Shown: positions 25,189 to 34,384, counted from the stretch's first letter. The stretch: DNA of 64,000 nucleotides from Paenibacillus sp. SZ31 (GCF_012912005.1 NZ_JABBEA010000012.1:124001-188000), one strand, 5' to 3'. A program made the numbers and translations. The notes: generated by a model from the letters alone, not told the origin.

Positions 25189-25342
25189 GATGATGCTCTC
25201 CTCTGGTTGTAGTCTAGTTCCATGATCATACGTCCAGAGGGGAAAACTATATAGTACATTATTGCAGCATGCGACTCTGCATATGTAGAAAAGGAAAACA
25301 GCGTAACCCAACCGCTTCATAGAAGGCGGCCTGATCACGCTG

Positions 25343-26713
25343 CTACATCAAGGCATCGAGAAAACGTGTAGCGATTCCAAAATAGATAAACAGGGACAAG
25401 ATATCATTCAATGTGGTGATTAATGGGCCAGAAGCGACAGCAGGGTCGACTTTAAAACGACTAAGTAGAAGCGGGATACAGGTACCGGTCAGTGTGCCAA
25501 TGACGAGAGTGAGGAACAAAGACACCCCAATAATGGCGCCTAACAGCCAATCCCCTTGCCAGAAATAAGCAATGACGGTGATCAGTAAGCCACATACCAA
25601 GCCTATCATCGTGCCAACTTTGATCTCCCGACCAATCAGTGCCAGTACGGTGGCTTTGTCGAGTTTGCGTCCGATCAATCCGCGTACCACAACAGCCAGA
25701 GATTGCGTTCCTGTATTACCTGTCATACCCGCGATCATTGGCATGAAGAACGCCAGTGCGACAACCTGATTCAGTGTATCCTCGAAGAAATCCACGATAC
25801 TTCCCGAGATCAATCCAATCAACAGAAGCAATATGAGCCAGGGAAGCCTGCGTCTGACGGCGACCAGCGGTTTGGTATCAAAATCGATATCCTTGCTGCC
25901 ACCACCCATCTTGGCCAAATCTTCACTTGCTTCATCCATAATAATATCAATGACATCATCCATCTGGATGACACCGCATAGCCTGTGATTCTCATCTACC
26001 ACCGGAAGCGCCATAAACTCATAACGCTGCAAAAGCTGTGCGGCTTCTTCCTGGTCCATATCCACCGTTGCATGAATTACTCGCCGGGTCATCAGTTCTT
26101 CGACTGGGGTCTTGTCGTCAGACAAGGCGAGGGATCGATAACTCACGACACCGACCAGTTTGCCTTCATTATCGGTCACATAGAGATAACTGGAGGCGGA
26201 GATATGCATGGTACCTTGCGATTGTCGTAAGGCTTCCTTCGCTGTCTCATGGGCGAGCAGAGTCCGATATTGATCCGTCATGATGCGTCCTGCCGTCTCC
26301 GGCGGATAATTAAGCACGGACCGGATAATGGCCGAGTGGTCCAGGTTCATGTTGGACAGCAATTCTTCTCTGCGTTTGGCAGGCAAATCGTGCATGAACC
26401 GGATCAGATCACTTTTGTCCATCTGCTGCATGACTTCAAGCGTTCGTTCCGGGCCGAGTCGTTCAAACAGCTGAATCTGTTCGTGCAGCTTCAGGGTCTC
26501 GGCGAGATCGGCTAGGGCATCGGGTTTGAAGAGGAGCAGAAACCGATTGGTTTCTTCTTCAGGGAACTTTTTGTATACGAGTGAGAGGTCGTAGGGATGC
26601 AGTTCTTTCACCAATTTATAGAAATCGGACAGGTTCCGCGATTGCACATGTTGCACGAGTTGTTCGGTGATTTCTTCAACAGAGAAATCTTTCTTGGAAT
26701 TAGATTCTTTCAT
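25343..26713 (-). CDS. mgtE: Magnesium transporter MgtE
   Basis: A 456-aa MgtE. The N-terminal superhelical domain (about 10-135, with RLGPERTLEVMQQM and LPAKRREELLSNM), a tandem CBS pair (about 138-255) and a five-helix membrane domain (about 285-455) follow in order. The pore-lining signature PMIAGMTGNTGTQSLAVVVRG is present, and the plug helix precedes it. MgtE is a Mg2+-gated channel/transporter. AAAGGAG precedes the ATG. Only 45 bp separate it from the in-frame upstream end of the divergent AlkD frame, about 190 bp from the AlkD start I chose, and I see no M-box. No terminator was clear downstream. Confidence 0.95.
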   Translation of the reverse strand: MKESNSKKDFSVEEITEQLVQHVQSRNLSDFYKLVKELHPYDLSLVYKKFPEEETNRFLLLFKPDALADLAETLKLHEQIQLFERLGPERTLEVMQQMDKSDLIRFMHDLPAKRREELLSNMNLDHSAIIRSVLNYPPETAGRIMTDQYRTLLAHETAKEALRQSQGTMHISASSYLYVTDNEGKLVGVVSYRSLALSDDKTPVEELMTRRVIHATVDMDQEEAAQLLQRYEFMALPVVDENHRLCGVIQMDDVIDIIMDEASEDLAKMGGGSKDIDFDTKPLVAVRRRLPWLILLLLIGLISGSIVDFFEDTLNQVVALAFFMPMIAGMTGNTGTQSLAVVVRGLIGRKLDKATVLALIGREIKVGTMIGLVCGLLITVIAYFWQGDWLLGAIIGVSLFLTLVIGTLTGTCIPLLLSRFKVDPAVASGPLITTLNDILSLFIYFGIATRFLDALM

Positions 26714-26902
26714 ATCGACACTCCTTTCTAAACGATCAGCTTCATATTTTTAAACGAAATGGGTTGGAGGTTAAACAAATGGAGAAAAAGAGAGTACCCA
26801 AAACGATATTGTAATCTTGCTCAAACATTCGATATGGGCTTACAAAAAGTCGCTGCAAGGATATACTTGTTGTACAGCAACAAACGAGGAGGACATGTGC
26901 GA

Positions 26903-27607
26903 GTGGAAGCAGATATCAGAACACAATTGCTCAGCCTGGCTGAGCCGGAGTATCAGAAATTCTCAGCTGCGCTCATTCCTAACATCACCAATGTACTAGG
27001 TGTGAGATTGCCAGTCTTACGAAAGATTGCCAAACAGATTGCTGTCGGGGACTGGCGCACGTATCTGCAGACGGCAGACGATGAATACTTTGAAGAAGTG
27101 ATGCTGCAAGCGATGGTGATTGGACATGTACAGGCTGATCTGGACGAGCTGCTGAAGGCCATTGAAGCATTTGTACCAAAGATCGACAACTGGTCAGTGT
27201 GCGACAGCTTCTGTGCGGGACTGAAATATACGAAAGTGCATTCGGAGCCAATGTGGACATTCTTGCAGCCCTATCTGAGATCAGAGCAGGAATATGAAAT
27301 TCGGTTTGGCGTGGTGATGCTGTTGAATTTTTATCTGGATGAGAGATATATTGATCAGGTTCTAAACGCATTGGATCAGATCAGGCACGAGGCGTATTAT
27401 GTGAAAATGGCAGTCGCCTGGGCCATCTCGATGGCCTATGTGAAACAACCTGAAGTGACTATGCGTTATCTGAAGCATAATACCCTGGACGATTTTACGT
27501 ATAATAAGGCACTTCAGAAAATCACGGAATCTTATCGCGTTGATCCGGAGACCAAGCAGATGATCCGCAGTATGAAACGTAAGGTGAAGAAGCAGGCTAC
27601 GTCCTAG
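26903..27607 (+). CDS. DNA alkylation repair protein, AlkD-like HEAT-repeat glycosylase
   Basis: About 234 aa, a helical HEAT-repeat protein of the DNA_alkylation family. Recognisable parts are IPNITNVLGVRLPVLRKIAKQI, FEEVMLQAMVIGHVQAD, IDNWSVCDSFCAGLK (with the conserved W and D near the active site) and YYVKMAVAWAISMAYVKQPE. AlkD excises positively charged N3/N7-alkylpurines. The start is GTG 26903, 10 bp after AGGAGG; GTG 26897 is too close, and the frame upstream extends 48 codons without a suitable site. It is 36 bp upstream of an O6-methylguanine methyltransferase gene, so the two are a repair operon. Confidence 0.87.
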   Translation: MEADIRTQLLSLAEPEYQKFSAALIPNITNVLGVRLPVLRKIAKQIAVGDWRTYLQTADDEYFEEVMLQAMVIGHVQADLDELLKAIEAFVPKIDNWSVCDSFCAGLKYTKVHSEPMWTFLQPYLRSEQEYEIRFGVVMLLNFYLDERYIDQVLNALDQIRHEAYYVKMAVAWAISMAYVKQPEVTMRYLKHNTLDDFTYNKALQKITESYRVDPETKQMIRSMKRKVKKQATS

Positions 27608-27643
27608 CATTAAGCATTCCACCGGGGAGAGGGTGATAAACGG

Positions 27644-28198
27644 ATGAGAAAAAAGTTGATGTACGCCACGATGCAGTTGGACGGTCGTCCATGGGTGCTG
27701 CTCGCTACGGAACAAGGGTTGTGCCGAGTGGTCATGCCTAATGAAACACTGGAGGACTGGAAGGGCTGGATACAGAAAGTTGCACCAGGCGTAAAACTGG
27801 AAGAGAACGAGCATGCGCTGAAACAAACAGGTATGATGGACTGGCTGCAGTCCTATTTTGCAGGGGAGCCCATGGCTTATACGGATGCAATCCCACTAGA
27901 CTTGATCGGAACTAACTTTCAACAGGAGGTATGGAGAGAGCTAGGGCGTGTGCCTTATGGTGAAATTCGGACCTATGGTGACATCGCCACTGCGATTGGA
28001 AGACCTTCGGCTGTGAGAGCGGTTGGGGCTGCGAATGGAGCTAACCCAATTCCGGTTCTGTTACCCTGCCACCGTATTATCGGGGCCAATCGCAAGCTGA
28101 CCGGATTCCGTGGAGGCCTGGAGATGAAGCGCAGACTGCTGGATATCGAACAGATTGAAGGCGTGACCGATGGAGGACATGCGCGGTTTCATTTTTAA
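27644..28198 (+). CDS. ogt: Methylated-DNA--protein-cysteine S-methyltransferase
   Basis: A 184-aa O6-alkylguanine DNA alkyltransferase. The C-terminal domain has GTNFQQEVWRELGRVPYGEIRTYGDIA, the helix-turn-helix arginine-finger segment RPSAVRAVGAANGANP, and the active site LPCHRIIG with the acceptor Cys142. The enzyme transfers the alkyl group from O6-alkylguanine to itself irreversibly. GGGGAGAGGG lies before the ATG. It follows the AlkD-like gene after 36 bp, pairing base excision of N-alkyl adducts with direct reversal of O6 adducts. A terminator ends the operon. Confidence 0.93.
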   Translation: MRKKLMYATMQLDGRPWVLLATEQGLCRVVMPNETLEDWKGWIQKVAPGVKLEENEHALKQTGMMDWLQSYFAGEPMAYTDAIPLDLIGTNFQQEVWRELGRVPYGEIRTYGDIATAIGRPSAVRAVGAANGANPIPVLLPCHRIIGANRKLTGFRGGLEMKRRLLDIEQIEGVTDGGHARFHF

Positions 28199-28240
28199 TG
28201 GAAGAGCGGAATCAAGCAGATTAAGGTGATATGGACAGGG

Positions 28241-28267
28241 CAGGCACGTTATTGTGCCTGTTTTTTT
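28241..28267 (+). terminator. Intrinsic terminator of the alkD-ogt operon
   Basis: CAGGCAC pairs with GTGCCTG around a 6-nt loop, followed by seven T. Confidence 0.9.
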
Positions 28268-28413
28268 GCATGTATTAAGGAAGGCATGCAAACGTTCCGC
28301 GTATGGAAAACCAACGTTTTACATATTTTTGCCCGGTGAAACCGTATGGTACCATGGATCATAGAACAATCGGTATCTGGGGACGTAATGCCGGGTGAGA
28401 AAAGAGGGATGAC

Positions 28414-29643
28414 ATGATGAAGCAGGCCTACTGGTTAACCAATGTGACTTTGGAGCAGAGTTATGTTCGAGAAGAAGAACAGGTGACGGGGACACGGACA
28501 AGCCCCGCTCATCTGCGGATTGAAGATGGAGTGATCGCGGAGATTGTGGAAGGAAACGGCCCGCTGTCTAGCGATCTACCTCAAGTAGATGGCAAGGGAC
28601 TTTTACTGCTGCCTTCGTTCGAGGAGGCACATATTCATCTGGACAAAACGTACTACGACGGGCCATGGAAAGCGGTTAAGCGTATCTCCAGCATTTTTGA
28701 TCGTATTGAAGAAGAGAAGGTTCTTTTGCCCAAGCTGTTACCAGATGCGAAGCGTCAAGCGGAGAGTATTCTGACCTTGATCCAGGGGTATGGCTCCACT
28801 CATGTGCGTAGTCATTGCAATATTGAACCCGTCAGTGGCTTGAAAAGACTGGAAGCGACGCGGCAGGCTCTGGAATCATTTTCGGGCAAAATCTCTTCAG
28901 AGATCGTAGCTTTTCCACAGCATGGGCTACTTCGCTCCAATTCAGTGGAGCTTATGGGCCAAGCGATGAAGGAAGGTGCAACGCATGTGGGCGGTCTTGA
29001 TCCTCATACGGTGGATGAACAGATCGAGAGATCACTGAACGCCATGGTTGAACTGGCTGTTCAGCACCATGTGGGCATAGACATACATCTGCATGATAGC
29101 GGGCAGGCTGGCAAACAAACGCTGCTGGAACTCGCGAATCTGACCGAAGCAGCAGGGCTTCAGGGCAAAGTTACCGTGAGTCATGCGTTCTGGTTCGCCC
29201 ACGCAGAACAACAGGAAGCAGAAGATATGGCGCAGCGAATGGCTTCGCTTGGGATGAGCATTGCTTCCACGGTGCCCATTGGCAGAACGATGATGCCTCT
29301 TCCCATGCTCCACCGTATGGGCGTGAACGTGAAGCTGGCAACAGATAGCCTGACGGATCATTGGTCTCCTTTTGGCAATGGGGATCTGCTTGCGAAAGCG
29401 GGACGCTTCGCAGAACTGTACGGATATAGCGATGAGTTATCCTTGTCTCAATCTTTGGCATTCGTAACAGGAGGTATCACACCGCTGGATTCACAAGGGG
29501 AACAGGTATGGCCGAAGGTGGGAGATGCAGCGAGTTTTGTACTAGTCCATGCGAGTTGTTCGGCGGAAGCCGTTGCTCGGCGATCTGCGCGGCAGTCGGT
29601 ATGGTACAATGGGAAATTGGTGAGCGGATCGACATCGGATTGA
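28414..29643 (+). CDS. Amidohydrolase, cytosine-deaminase-like
   Basis: A 409-aa metal-dependent hydrolase of the amidohydrolase superfamily, CodA branch. Key sites: AHIHLDKTYYDGPW (the HxH metal ligands, about 72-85), RSHCNIEP, GIDIHLHDSG (about 219-228, third His), VTVSHAFWF (fourth His) and TDSLTDHWSPFGNGDL (the metal Asp). The HLDK and HDSG motifs are those of cytosine deaminase and close deaminases. The substrate could be cytosine or another N-heterocycle. AGAGGG stands before two adjacent ATGs (28414, 28417). No permease or purine gene is adjacent. Confidence 0.85.
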   Translation: MMKQAYWLTNVTLEQSYVREEEQVTGTRTSPAHLRIEDGVIAEIVEGNGPLSSDLPQVDGKGLLLLPSFEEAHIHLDKTYYDGPWKAVKRISSIFDRIEEEKVLLPKLLPDAKRQAESILTLIQGYGSTHVRSHCNIEPVSGLKRLEATRQALESFSGKISSEIVAFPQHGLLRSNSVELMGQAMKEGATHVGGLDPHTVDEQIERSLNAMVELAVQHHVGIDIHLHDSGQAGKQTLLELANLTEAAGLQGKVTVSHAFWFAHAEQQEAEDMAQRMASLGMSIASTVPIGRTMMPLPMLHRMGVNVKLATDSLTDHWSPFGNGDLLAKAGRFAELYGYSDELSLSQSLAFVTGGITPLDSQGEQVWPKVGDAASFVLVHASCSAEAVARRSARQSVWYNGKLVSGSTSD

Positions 29644-29659
29644 GGAAAATAGAGCGTCT

Positions 29660-29686
29660 AGAGCCATGGGAAACCATGGCTTTTTA
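29660..29686 (+). terminator. Intrinsic terminator after the amidohydrolase
   Basis: AGCCATGG-GAAA-CCATGGCT, a perfect 8-bp stem with a GNRA-type loop, followed by TTTTT. Confidence 0.9.
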
Positions 29687-29771
29687 GCATGGGAGAAAAA
29701 GAGGAAGGAACTGTTCGCAACTACCACATTTTGGGTTATGATGGACGTAGTTAATGGAGGGAGCCAGACGA

Positions 29772-30176
29772 ATGAGGATTGAATATGCAACGGAAGACGA
29801 CTACGAATATATCATGGAGAGAGATCGGCATATCCATCAGCCACTTGTGAAAACAAAGATTAGTGAGAAAGAAGTATTCATCCTATGGGACGAGGGATCA
29901 AGAATTGGATGGATGAGATACGGGTACTTTTGGGACAACATTCCCTTTATGAATATGATCTGGATTGATGAACCCTATCGAAACGGCGGATTTGGCAAAA
30001 AAGTCGTGCATCACTGGGAAAGTCTAATGAAGCAACAAGGCTTCGATACGGTGATGACTTCAACGCAATCAGACGAACATGCCCAACATTTCTATCGAAA
30101 GCTGGGTTATGTTGATGCAGGGGCTCTGTTGCTGGATGTGCAGCCTTTGGAGATTATTTTGATCAAGAAAATCTAG
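29772..30176 (+). CDS. GNAT-family N-acetyltransferase
   Basis: A 134-aa acetyltransferase. The acetyl-CoA-binding motif A is IDEPYRNGGFGKKVVHHWE (about 70-88) with R-x-x-G-x-G, followed by the QHFYRKLGYVDAG end typical of GNAT. GGAGGGAG lies 8 bp before ATG 29772; six earlier in-frame codons contain that site. Its stop is 27 bp before the next GNAT start, giving a tandem acetyltransferase pair. Substrate unknown. Confidence 0.87.
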   Translation: MRIEYATEDDYEYIMERDRHIHQPLVKTKISEKEVFILWDEGSRIGWMRYGYFWDNIPFMNMIWIDEPYRNGGFGKKVVHHWESLMKQQGFDTVMTSTQSDEHAQHFYRKLGYVDAGALLLDVQPLEIILIKKI

Positions 30177-30202
30177 TGAATAAGCTGCAAGGGGGGAGCT
30201 TG

Positions 30203-30631
30203 ATGATAAGAGAGGCGGAATCTAGAGATGCAGCAGGGATTGAAAGGCTGTATACAGAATTATTGCCGAACAACTTAAACACGAAGGTGCTTGCAGAGCG
30301 TATTGAAGAAGTTCGGAATAATCCAAACAGTTTCTTGTTTGTGTATGAAATGGGTGATCAGGTGATCGGAACTGCTCATTTACATATTTGTCTGGATGCT
30401 TTGGTAGAGAATAGACCCTTTGGCGTAGTTGAGCGGGTTATCATTACGGAACATGTGCAGAGCAAGGGATATGGATCTGAATTGATGAAACATATAGAGC
30501 ATGTATGTGAGCAGAAAAATTGTGTGAAGGTGTTTCTTACGAGCGGATCATCCAGAAACGAAGCACATCACTTTTATAGGAAATTGGGGTACAACGGAGA
30601 ATCCAGCAAGGCATTTAAAAAGTATTTATAA
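30203..30631 (+). CDS. GNAT-family N-acetyltransferase
   Basis: A 142-aa acetyltransferase, second of a tandem pair. AAGGGGGGAG lies 4 bp before ATG 30203. Motif A is VERVIITEHVQSKGYGSELM (about 77-96), and the C-terminus has FLTSGSSRNEAHHFYRKLGY. The sequence resembles aminoglycoside/amino-acid acetyltransferases of the PhnO/AAC(6')-like kind, but the substrate cannot be told. It is only distantly similar to the first of the pair, so they are not a recent duplication. Confidence 0.87.
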   Translation: MIREAESRDAAGIERLYTELLPNNLNTKVLAERIEEVRNNPNSFLFVYEMGDQVIGTAHLHICLDALVENRPFGVVERVIITEHVQSKGYGSELMKHIEHVCEQKNCVKVFLTSGSSRNEAHHFYRKLGYNGESSKAFKKYL

Positions 30632-30672
30632 CTTATAACATTCATCAAGGAAAAGGAAGTAGAAGCAAAGAT

Positions 30673-31374
30673 ATGAAAGATAACAAACATCCGGTTCAAG
30701 ATCTCCGACTTATTGGTACATTGCTCGTGGCTACTCTTTGTTGTCTAGGTGTTGTGATGTATTTACGTGCTCAAACAGATACGAACATGTATCGCTTTTT
30801 GAGCTGGGATATGTTCTTGGCATGGGTACCCTTCATCATCTCATCCGGCATTGGATACATATTCAATAAGAAATTAACCACAACGAGCATGATATGTATG
30901 GGGCTAATGTGTGCTATTTGGCTCTTTTTTTTGCCGAATTCGGCCTATCTTTTTACAGAGATCCTGCACTCATTCAGATATTTTGATGCTCAAGGGGAAG
31001 TTAGATTTTGGGTTAATATTGATTTTTGGTATAGTCTCACCCTGACGTTTGCCGTAGCGATTATCGGATTGCTGCTCTCGACTTGTTCGATCATTCAAAT
31101 CCATGGCATGTTAAACAAATTAGTCAATAAGTACATTAGTATGATGGTTGTCGGTGTTATTTTGCTATTGAGCAGTATAGGGGTCTACATTGGTAGATTT
31201 AATCGGTGGAATTCGTGGGATGTGTTGTCGAGGCCTGGGAAGATCTTCGTGGATCTTGTGAACGATTTCAATGCAGCGAACAGCATGATGGTTGAGTTTG
31301 TCGCCATTGTATTTACGGTTCAACTTTTTGGCTATGTTATTTTATCTTTGCTAACCGCAAAGTCGGGCAACTAA
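30673..31374 (+). CDS. DUF1361 membrane protein
   Basis: A 233-aa protein with about six or seven predicted membrane segments. FFLPNSAYLFTEILH (about 93-108) and IGRFNRWNSWDVL (about 174-186) are the conserved motifs of DUF1361 (YwiC-like) proteins. Function is unknown in the family. AAGGAAAAGGAAG precedes the ATG. It lies 41 bp after the GNAT gene and could share its transcript. Confidence 0.82.
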   Translation: MKDNKHPVQDLRLIGTLLVATLCCLGVVMYLRAQTDTNMYRFLSWDMFLAWVPFIISSGIGYIFNKKLTTTSMICMGLMCAIWLFFLPNSAYLFTEILHSFRYFDAQGEVRFWVNIDFWYSLTLTFAVAIIGLLLSTCSIIQIHGMLNKLVNKYISMMVVGVILLLSSIGVYIGRFNRWNSWDVLSRPGKIFVDLVNDFNAANSMMVEFVAIVFTVQLFGYVILSLLTAKSGN

Positions 31375-31413
31375 TTATTCCATTTGAAAGGGTAAAGGAG
31401 GCAATATCACACG

Positions 31414-32043
31414 ATGGGTAATCTTAATTTTATCGATAAACTTCCTCACATTAGTGAATGCAAACAGATTCTAAAGGCAGCAGCTATGCTGGATGCCATT
31501 TTGATGCCGGAATGGGAGTACAGGTATTACTCGTATAATTCCCAGTGGGACACGAATGAGCAAATGGCATCCATGAGAGATGGGCAAGGAGATCATTATT
31601 TTGCAATATTCAGTCCGAATGGGCTGATTATTAAAGGCTTTGATAAAGAGTATGAACTTCAGCATAAGGTTGACCGGAGTGATGTGGTAAAGCGTGTTCC
31701 AGAAGCATTTAATACATTTTTGGCAGAACCGGCATTTGTAATGGATCAGACGACGTTCTGTATCTGGAGTGTGGCGGATCAGGAAGGGTGGTCTGCGGGC
31801 ACGGTGCTTGGGGATCATGAATACGAACTGTTAGAGATTTTGGTAGGCGGCGCGAAATATTATCATGCTTGGGCACAGGATTACTACGAGATAGCGTTGG
31901 ATATCAAACTGGTTGAACAGGTATTTGATATGAAGCCGATCAATGAGGACTTACTACAGCAATTAAATGATGAACTGAAATTAAGTGATATCGAAGGTGA
32001 AATTGCAGAAATTGGATACCCGGATAAGGATCTGAATGTATGA
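31414..32043 (+). CDS. Hypothetical protein, 209 aa
   Basis: Not recognised. A soluble acidic protein rich in aromatic residues (EWEYRYYSYNSQWD, CIWSVADQEGW, GGAKYYHAWAQDYYEI), without signal peptide or membrane segment. AAAGGAGG stands 13 bp before the ATG. Its last four bases overlap the start of the next gene (ATGA), indicating translational coupling, so the two products probably act together. Similar proteins are common as stand-alone immunity-like or regulatory proteins in Bacillales, but I have no specific evidence for that here. Confidence 0.7.
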   Translation: MGNLNFIDKLPHISECKQILKAAAMLDAILMPEWEYRYYSYNSQWDTNEQMASMRDGQGDHYFAIFSPNGLIIKGFDKEYELQHKVDRSDVVKRVPEAFNTFLAEPAFVMDQTTFCIWSVADQEGWSAGTVLGDHEYELLEILVGGAKYYHAWAQDYYEIALDIKLVEQVFDMKPINEDLLQQLNDELKLSDIEGEIAEIGYPDKDLNV

Positions 32044-32501
32044 AGGCGATAACGCAGGGAATTACGGAAGAATTGTTGGCTGTAATGGATATGTACCAAA
32101 GAATTGCACAACAATTGATCGAGAAATTGATAATGGAAACGGATCAGCCTGATCGGGCGGAAATTCTCGAAGGTGCGTACCATTTGCTGTCCAATGCGGA
32201 TGTAATCAATGGAGAAGAAGAATTAACGGAAAACTGGTTTTTTGATGTTCATGGCGAGCACTGTTTGTTTCAGAATACAGAAACAGGGCAGACATTAGAG
32301 GTTTCCCTCGGTAGTCCAAAGGATGTGGGCAACATGGACCCCTACTTTTTTTACAATTTTATAAAAACAACGCCAGAGCTTGCATATCTGACTTCGTATT
32401 TCGAGAATCCGTTTAAGGACATGTTGGATTTCTTCGAACGTATGGAGGCACAGCATGTGTTAATTCATGTTCACGGGGTGGAATATAGAAAGCTTCTTTA
32501 A
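32040..32501 (+). CDS. Hypothetical protein, 153 aa (DUF5713-like pattern)
   Basis: A soluble, largely helical acidic protein, starting within the stop region of the preceding gene (ATGA overlap). The segment AEILEGAYHLLSNADVINGEEELTENWFFDVHGEHC is reminiscent of small DUF5713-type proteins, though I am not sure. No signal peptide, membrane segment or known active site. Coupling to the upstream gene is the main clue to a shared role. Confidence 0.65.
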   Translation: MKAITQGITEELLAVMDMYQRIAQQLIEKLIMETDQPDRAEILEGAYHLLSNADVINGEEELTENWFFDVHGEHCLFQNTETGQTLEVSLGSPKDVGNMDPYFFYNFIKTTPELAYLTSYFENPFKDMLDFFERMEAQHVLIHVHGVEYRKLL

Positions 32502-32539
32502 TTGCTGTACATTTAATTGGAATTGAGGAGGAATGACGT

Positions 32540-33481
32540 ATGAGTTTAACGGAATGGTCTACAGATATTCTTCAATATGATCTGTCGGATGAATATTCGA
32601 TTCGCAAAGCTGATTTTGCCGAATGGGGATTATATTGCACGGTTTATTATGATATGCGTTATGTCGGATTTTTCAGAGAAGAAGAGTTTAGTTCTTCCAA
32701 GATCAGTGCCTACTGGATTTACAAGGGGGAAAGCAAAATAGGTGGCGTGAGAATGGAGCCTAACCAGATGTATCATTTGTTTTTTATCCCGCCATTCCAG
32801 CAGTACTTTGAGGTATTGAAGCTTCTGAAGTATAAATTATTACAGTGGTCGGATCGCACCAAACGTATTCTGACCTTTGAGATTCTTCCAGACCAAGTCG
32901 ATCTATACGCAAGAGCTGGATTCTGGCCAGTGGAGTTCAGATGTCGCTGGATGCAGCGGCCTACAGATCATTTTGAGATCGAGTGGGACAGCAGGGTAAC
33001 CGTGAAGAGTCCAGAGATTATTGAAAGTGAAACCGGCACCAAAAAATATGTGAATGAAGATGAAATTGCTCAATGTGACCTGGAGAGCTTTGCGGGAAGT
33101 CTTGAAGCTACACGAAGAAAACATACCACTCTTGCAGATTTTATACCAAGTGATGACCCTAATTATACCAATGAAATTCTGACCCAAGCGTCCACGCTTG
33201 TATATGACAAGGAAACGGGACAGCTTGTTGCCAATTGTCGCTTATGCTTGCAAGATAATCAGGCGGCTGTATACAGTATCGGAGTGCTCCCCGCCTATAG
33301 AGGCAGAGGTCTGGCTACACTGATGTTACAGAGAGCATTAAATGAACTTAAGGGTAAGTATCCCGTTCTACGATTGTATGTGATGCAAGGAAATGATGCG
33401 GAGTCCGTGTATCTGAATCTGGGCTTTATTCCGGGTGTGCAGGAGATTCAGACGATGTATATTCCTGAGGAGGAATCATAA
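32540..33481 (+). CDS. GNAT-family N-acetyltransferase, long form
   Basis: A 313-aa protein with two GNAT-like halves. The C-terminal one is complete: ETGQLVANCRLCLQ, then VYSIGVLPAYRGRGLATLMLQRAL (motif A, about 245-268) and VMQGNDAESVYLNLGFIPG. The N-terminal half (EWGLYCTVYYDMRYVGFFREEE...) looks like a degenerate GNAT domain. GGAGG precedes the ATG. The stop overlaps the start of the broken phosphoesterase gene by one base. Confidence 0.83.
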   Translation: MSLTEWSTDILQYDLSDEYSIRKADFAEWGLYCTVYYDMRYVGFFREEEFSSSKISAYWIYKGESKIGGVRMEPNQMYHLFFIPPFQQYFEVLKLLKYKLLQWSDRTKRILTFEILPDQVDLYARAGFWPVEFRCRWMQRPTDHFEIEWDSRVTVKSPEIIESETGTKKYVNEDEIAQCDLESFAGSLEATRRKHTTLADFIPSDDPNYTNEILTQASTLVYDKETGQLVANCRLCLQDNQAAVYSIGVLPAYRGRGLATLMLQRALNELKGKYPVLRLYVMQGNDAESVYLNLGFIPGVQEIQTMYIPEEES

Positions 33482-34154
33482 TGAAAGTTGCCATCTTAAC
33501 CGATATTCATGGGAATTTCCCTGCTCTTCAAGCGGTATTGGCCTGTACTCCAATGAAGTGATTGAGATGTTGTACAGTCGTAAAAATATGATAGCGACTT
33601 CAGGCAATCACGAAGAGGCCGTATTGAGTTTGCTCCAAAATAAGAGACCATTAGAAGGGCATAAAGGCATGGCCGAGCATCATGAATGGATTGGTCAACA
33701 TTTGAGTGCAGAGTCGATCAAGAGAATACAAGCTCTACCGAAATTCGTTGAAAAAGAGGTAGAAGGACGTCGGTTCCTTTTGACTCACTATCATATGAAC
33801 AACGACAAGCTGGATGTTATCGATAAAGAATCATCCGGGACCAAATTGGACGCGAAGTATCAGGGGACGGCCCATGATTTGGTTTGTTTTGGTCATCATC
33901 ACATTCTTTATTATTATAAGACAGATCAAAGAGTATATATGAATCCGGGCGCTCTAGGCTGTAACGATCTTGCCATTGCCAGATATGGGATCGTGGATCT
34001 CCAAGAGGGGAACATTGATGTGAAATTCATTGGCGTTCCATATGACAACAGGGAGTATCTGCAATCGTATGAACGGTTGAACGTTCCGGATCGGACTTTT
34101 ATTTTGAAGGCATTCCATGGGAATCAGTTGGAGAGAGAGTACGGGGAGGAGTAA
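33481..34154 (+). pseudogene. Metallophosphoesterase (YfcE/Calcineurin-like), internal deletion and frameshift
   Basis: The start is normal: GAGGAGG, then ATG and MKVAILTDIHGNFPALQAVLA, which holds the first metal motif DIHGN. After about 20 residues the frame ends at a stop (33559). The rest of the protein resumes in another frame at 33540 with GLYSNEVIEMLYSRKNMIATSGNHEEAV, keeping GNHE, LTHYHMN and FGHHH (later metal ligands). Compared with family members, roughly 20 residues including the essential GD motif are missing at the junction near 33540. The product should be inactive. It is either a pseudogene or a sequencing/assembly error. Confidence 0.8.
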
Positions 34155-34180
34155 ACGTTCGTAGCAACGTTTCTTGGTAA

Positions 34181-34294
34181 AGGAGAGATGTACACGGGAA
34201 TGATCATTATGTTGGTGGTGTATCTGTTCCTCACACCAATGAAATATTATCAGAGTTAAGGGAAATTAAGGAGCTATTGAAAGAGCAAAGATGA
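34181..34294 (+). pseudogene. Possible gene remnant
   Basis: An open stretch with no usable start encodes a protein-like C-terminus, GGVSVPHTNEILSELREIKELLKEQR. It has regular helical periodicity and charge. It may be the tail of a gene whose front was lost, in the same region as the deleted phosphoesterase. In another frame a 23-codon hydrophobic ORF (ATG 34189) exists but looks less natural. Confidence 0.3.
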
Positions 34295-34348
34295 AGATTG
34301 ATTAGGTATGTGCTTCAAAAAAGTAGCTGAGGAGCAGCATTTTCCGAT

Positions 34349-34384
34349 GAATCCCTCTCCTTTATGTCAGGAAAGGGAGGATTC
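34349..34384. terminator. Hairpin between the remnant and the ArsR-type regulator
   Basis: GAATCCCTC-CCTTT pairs with AAAGGGAGGATTC around a short loop. It lies just beyond the stop of the minus-strand regulator and probably ends its transcript. Confidence 0.6.

Noticed and set aside
26714-26902. An M-box magnesium riboswitch before mgtE
   Set aside because: The leader to mgtE is short and contains no M-box core; no terminator or antiterminator pair is visible.
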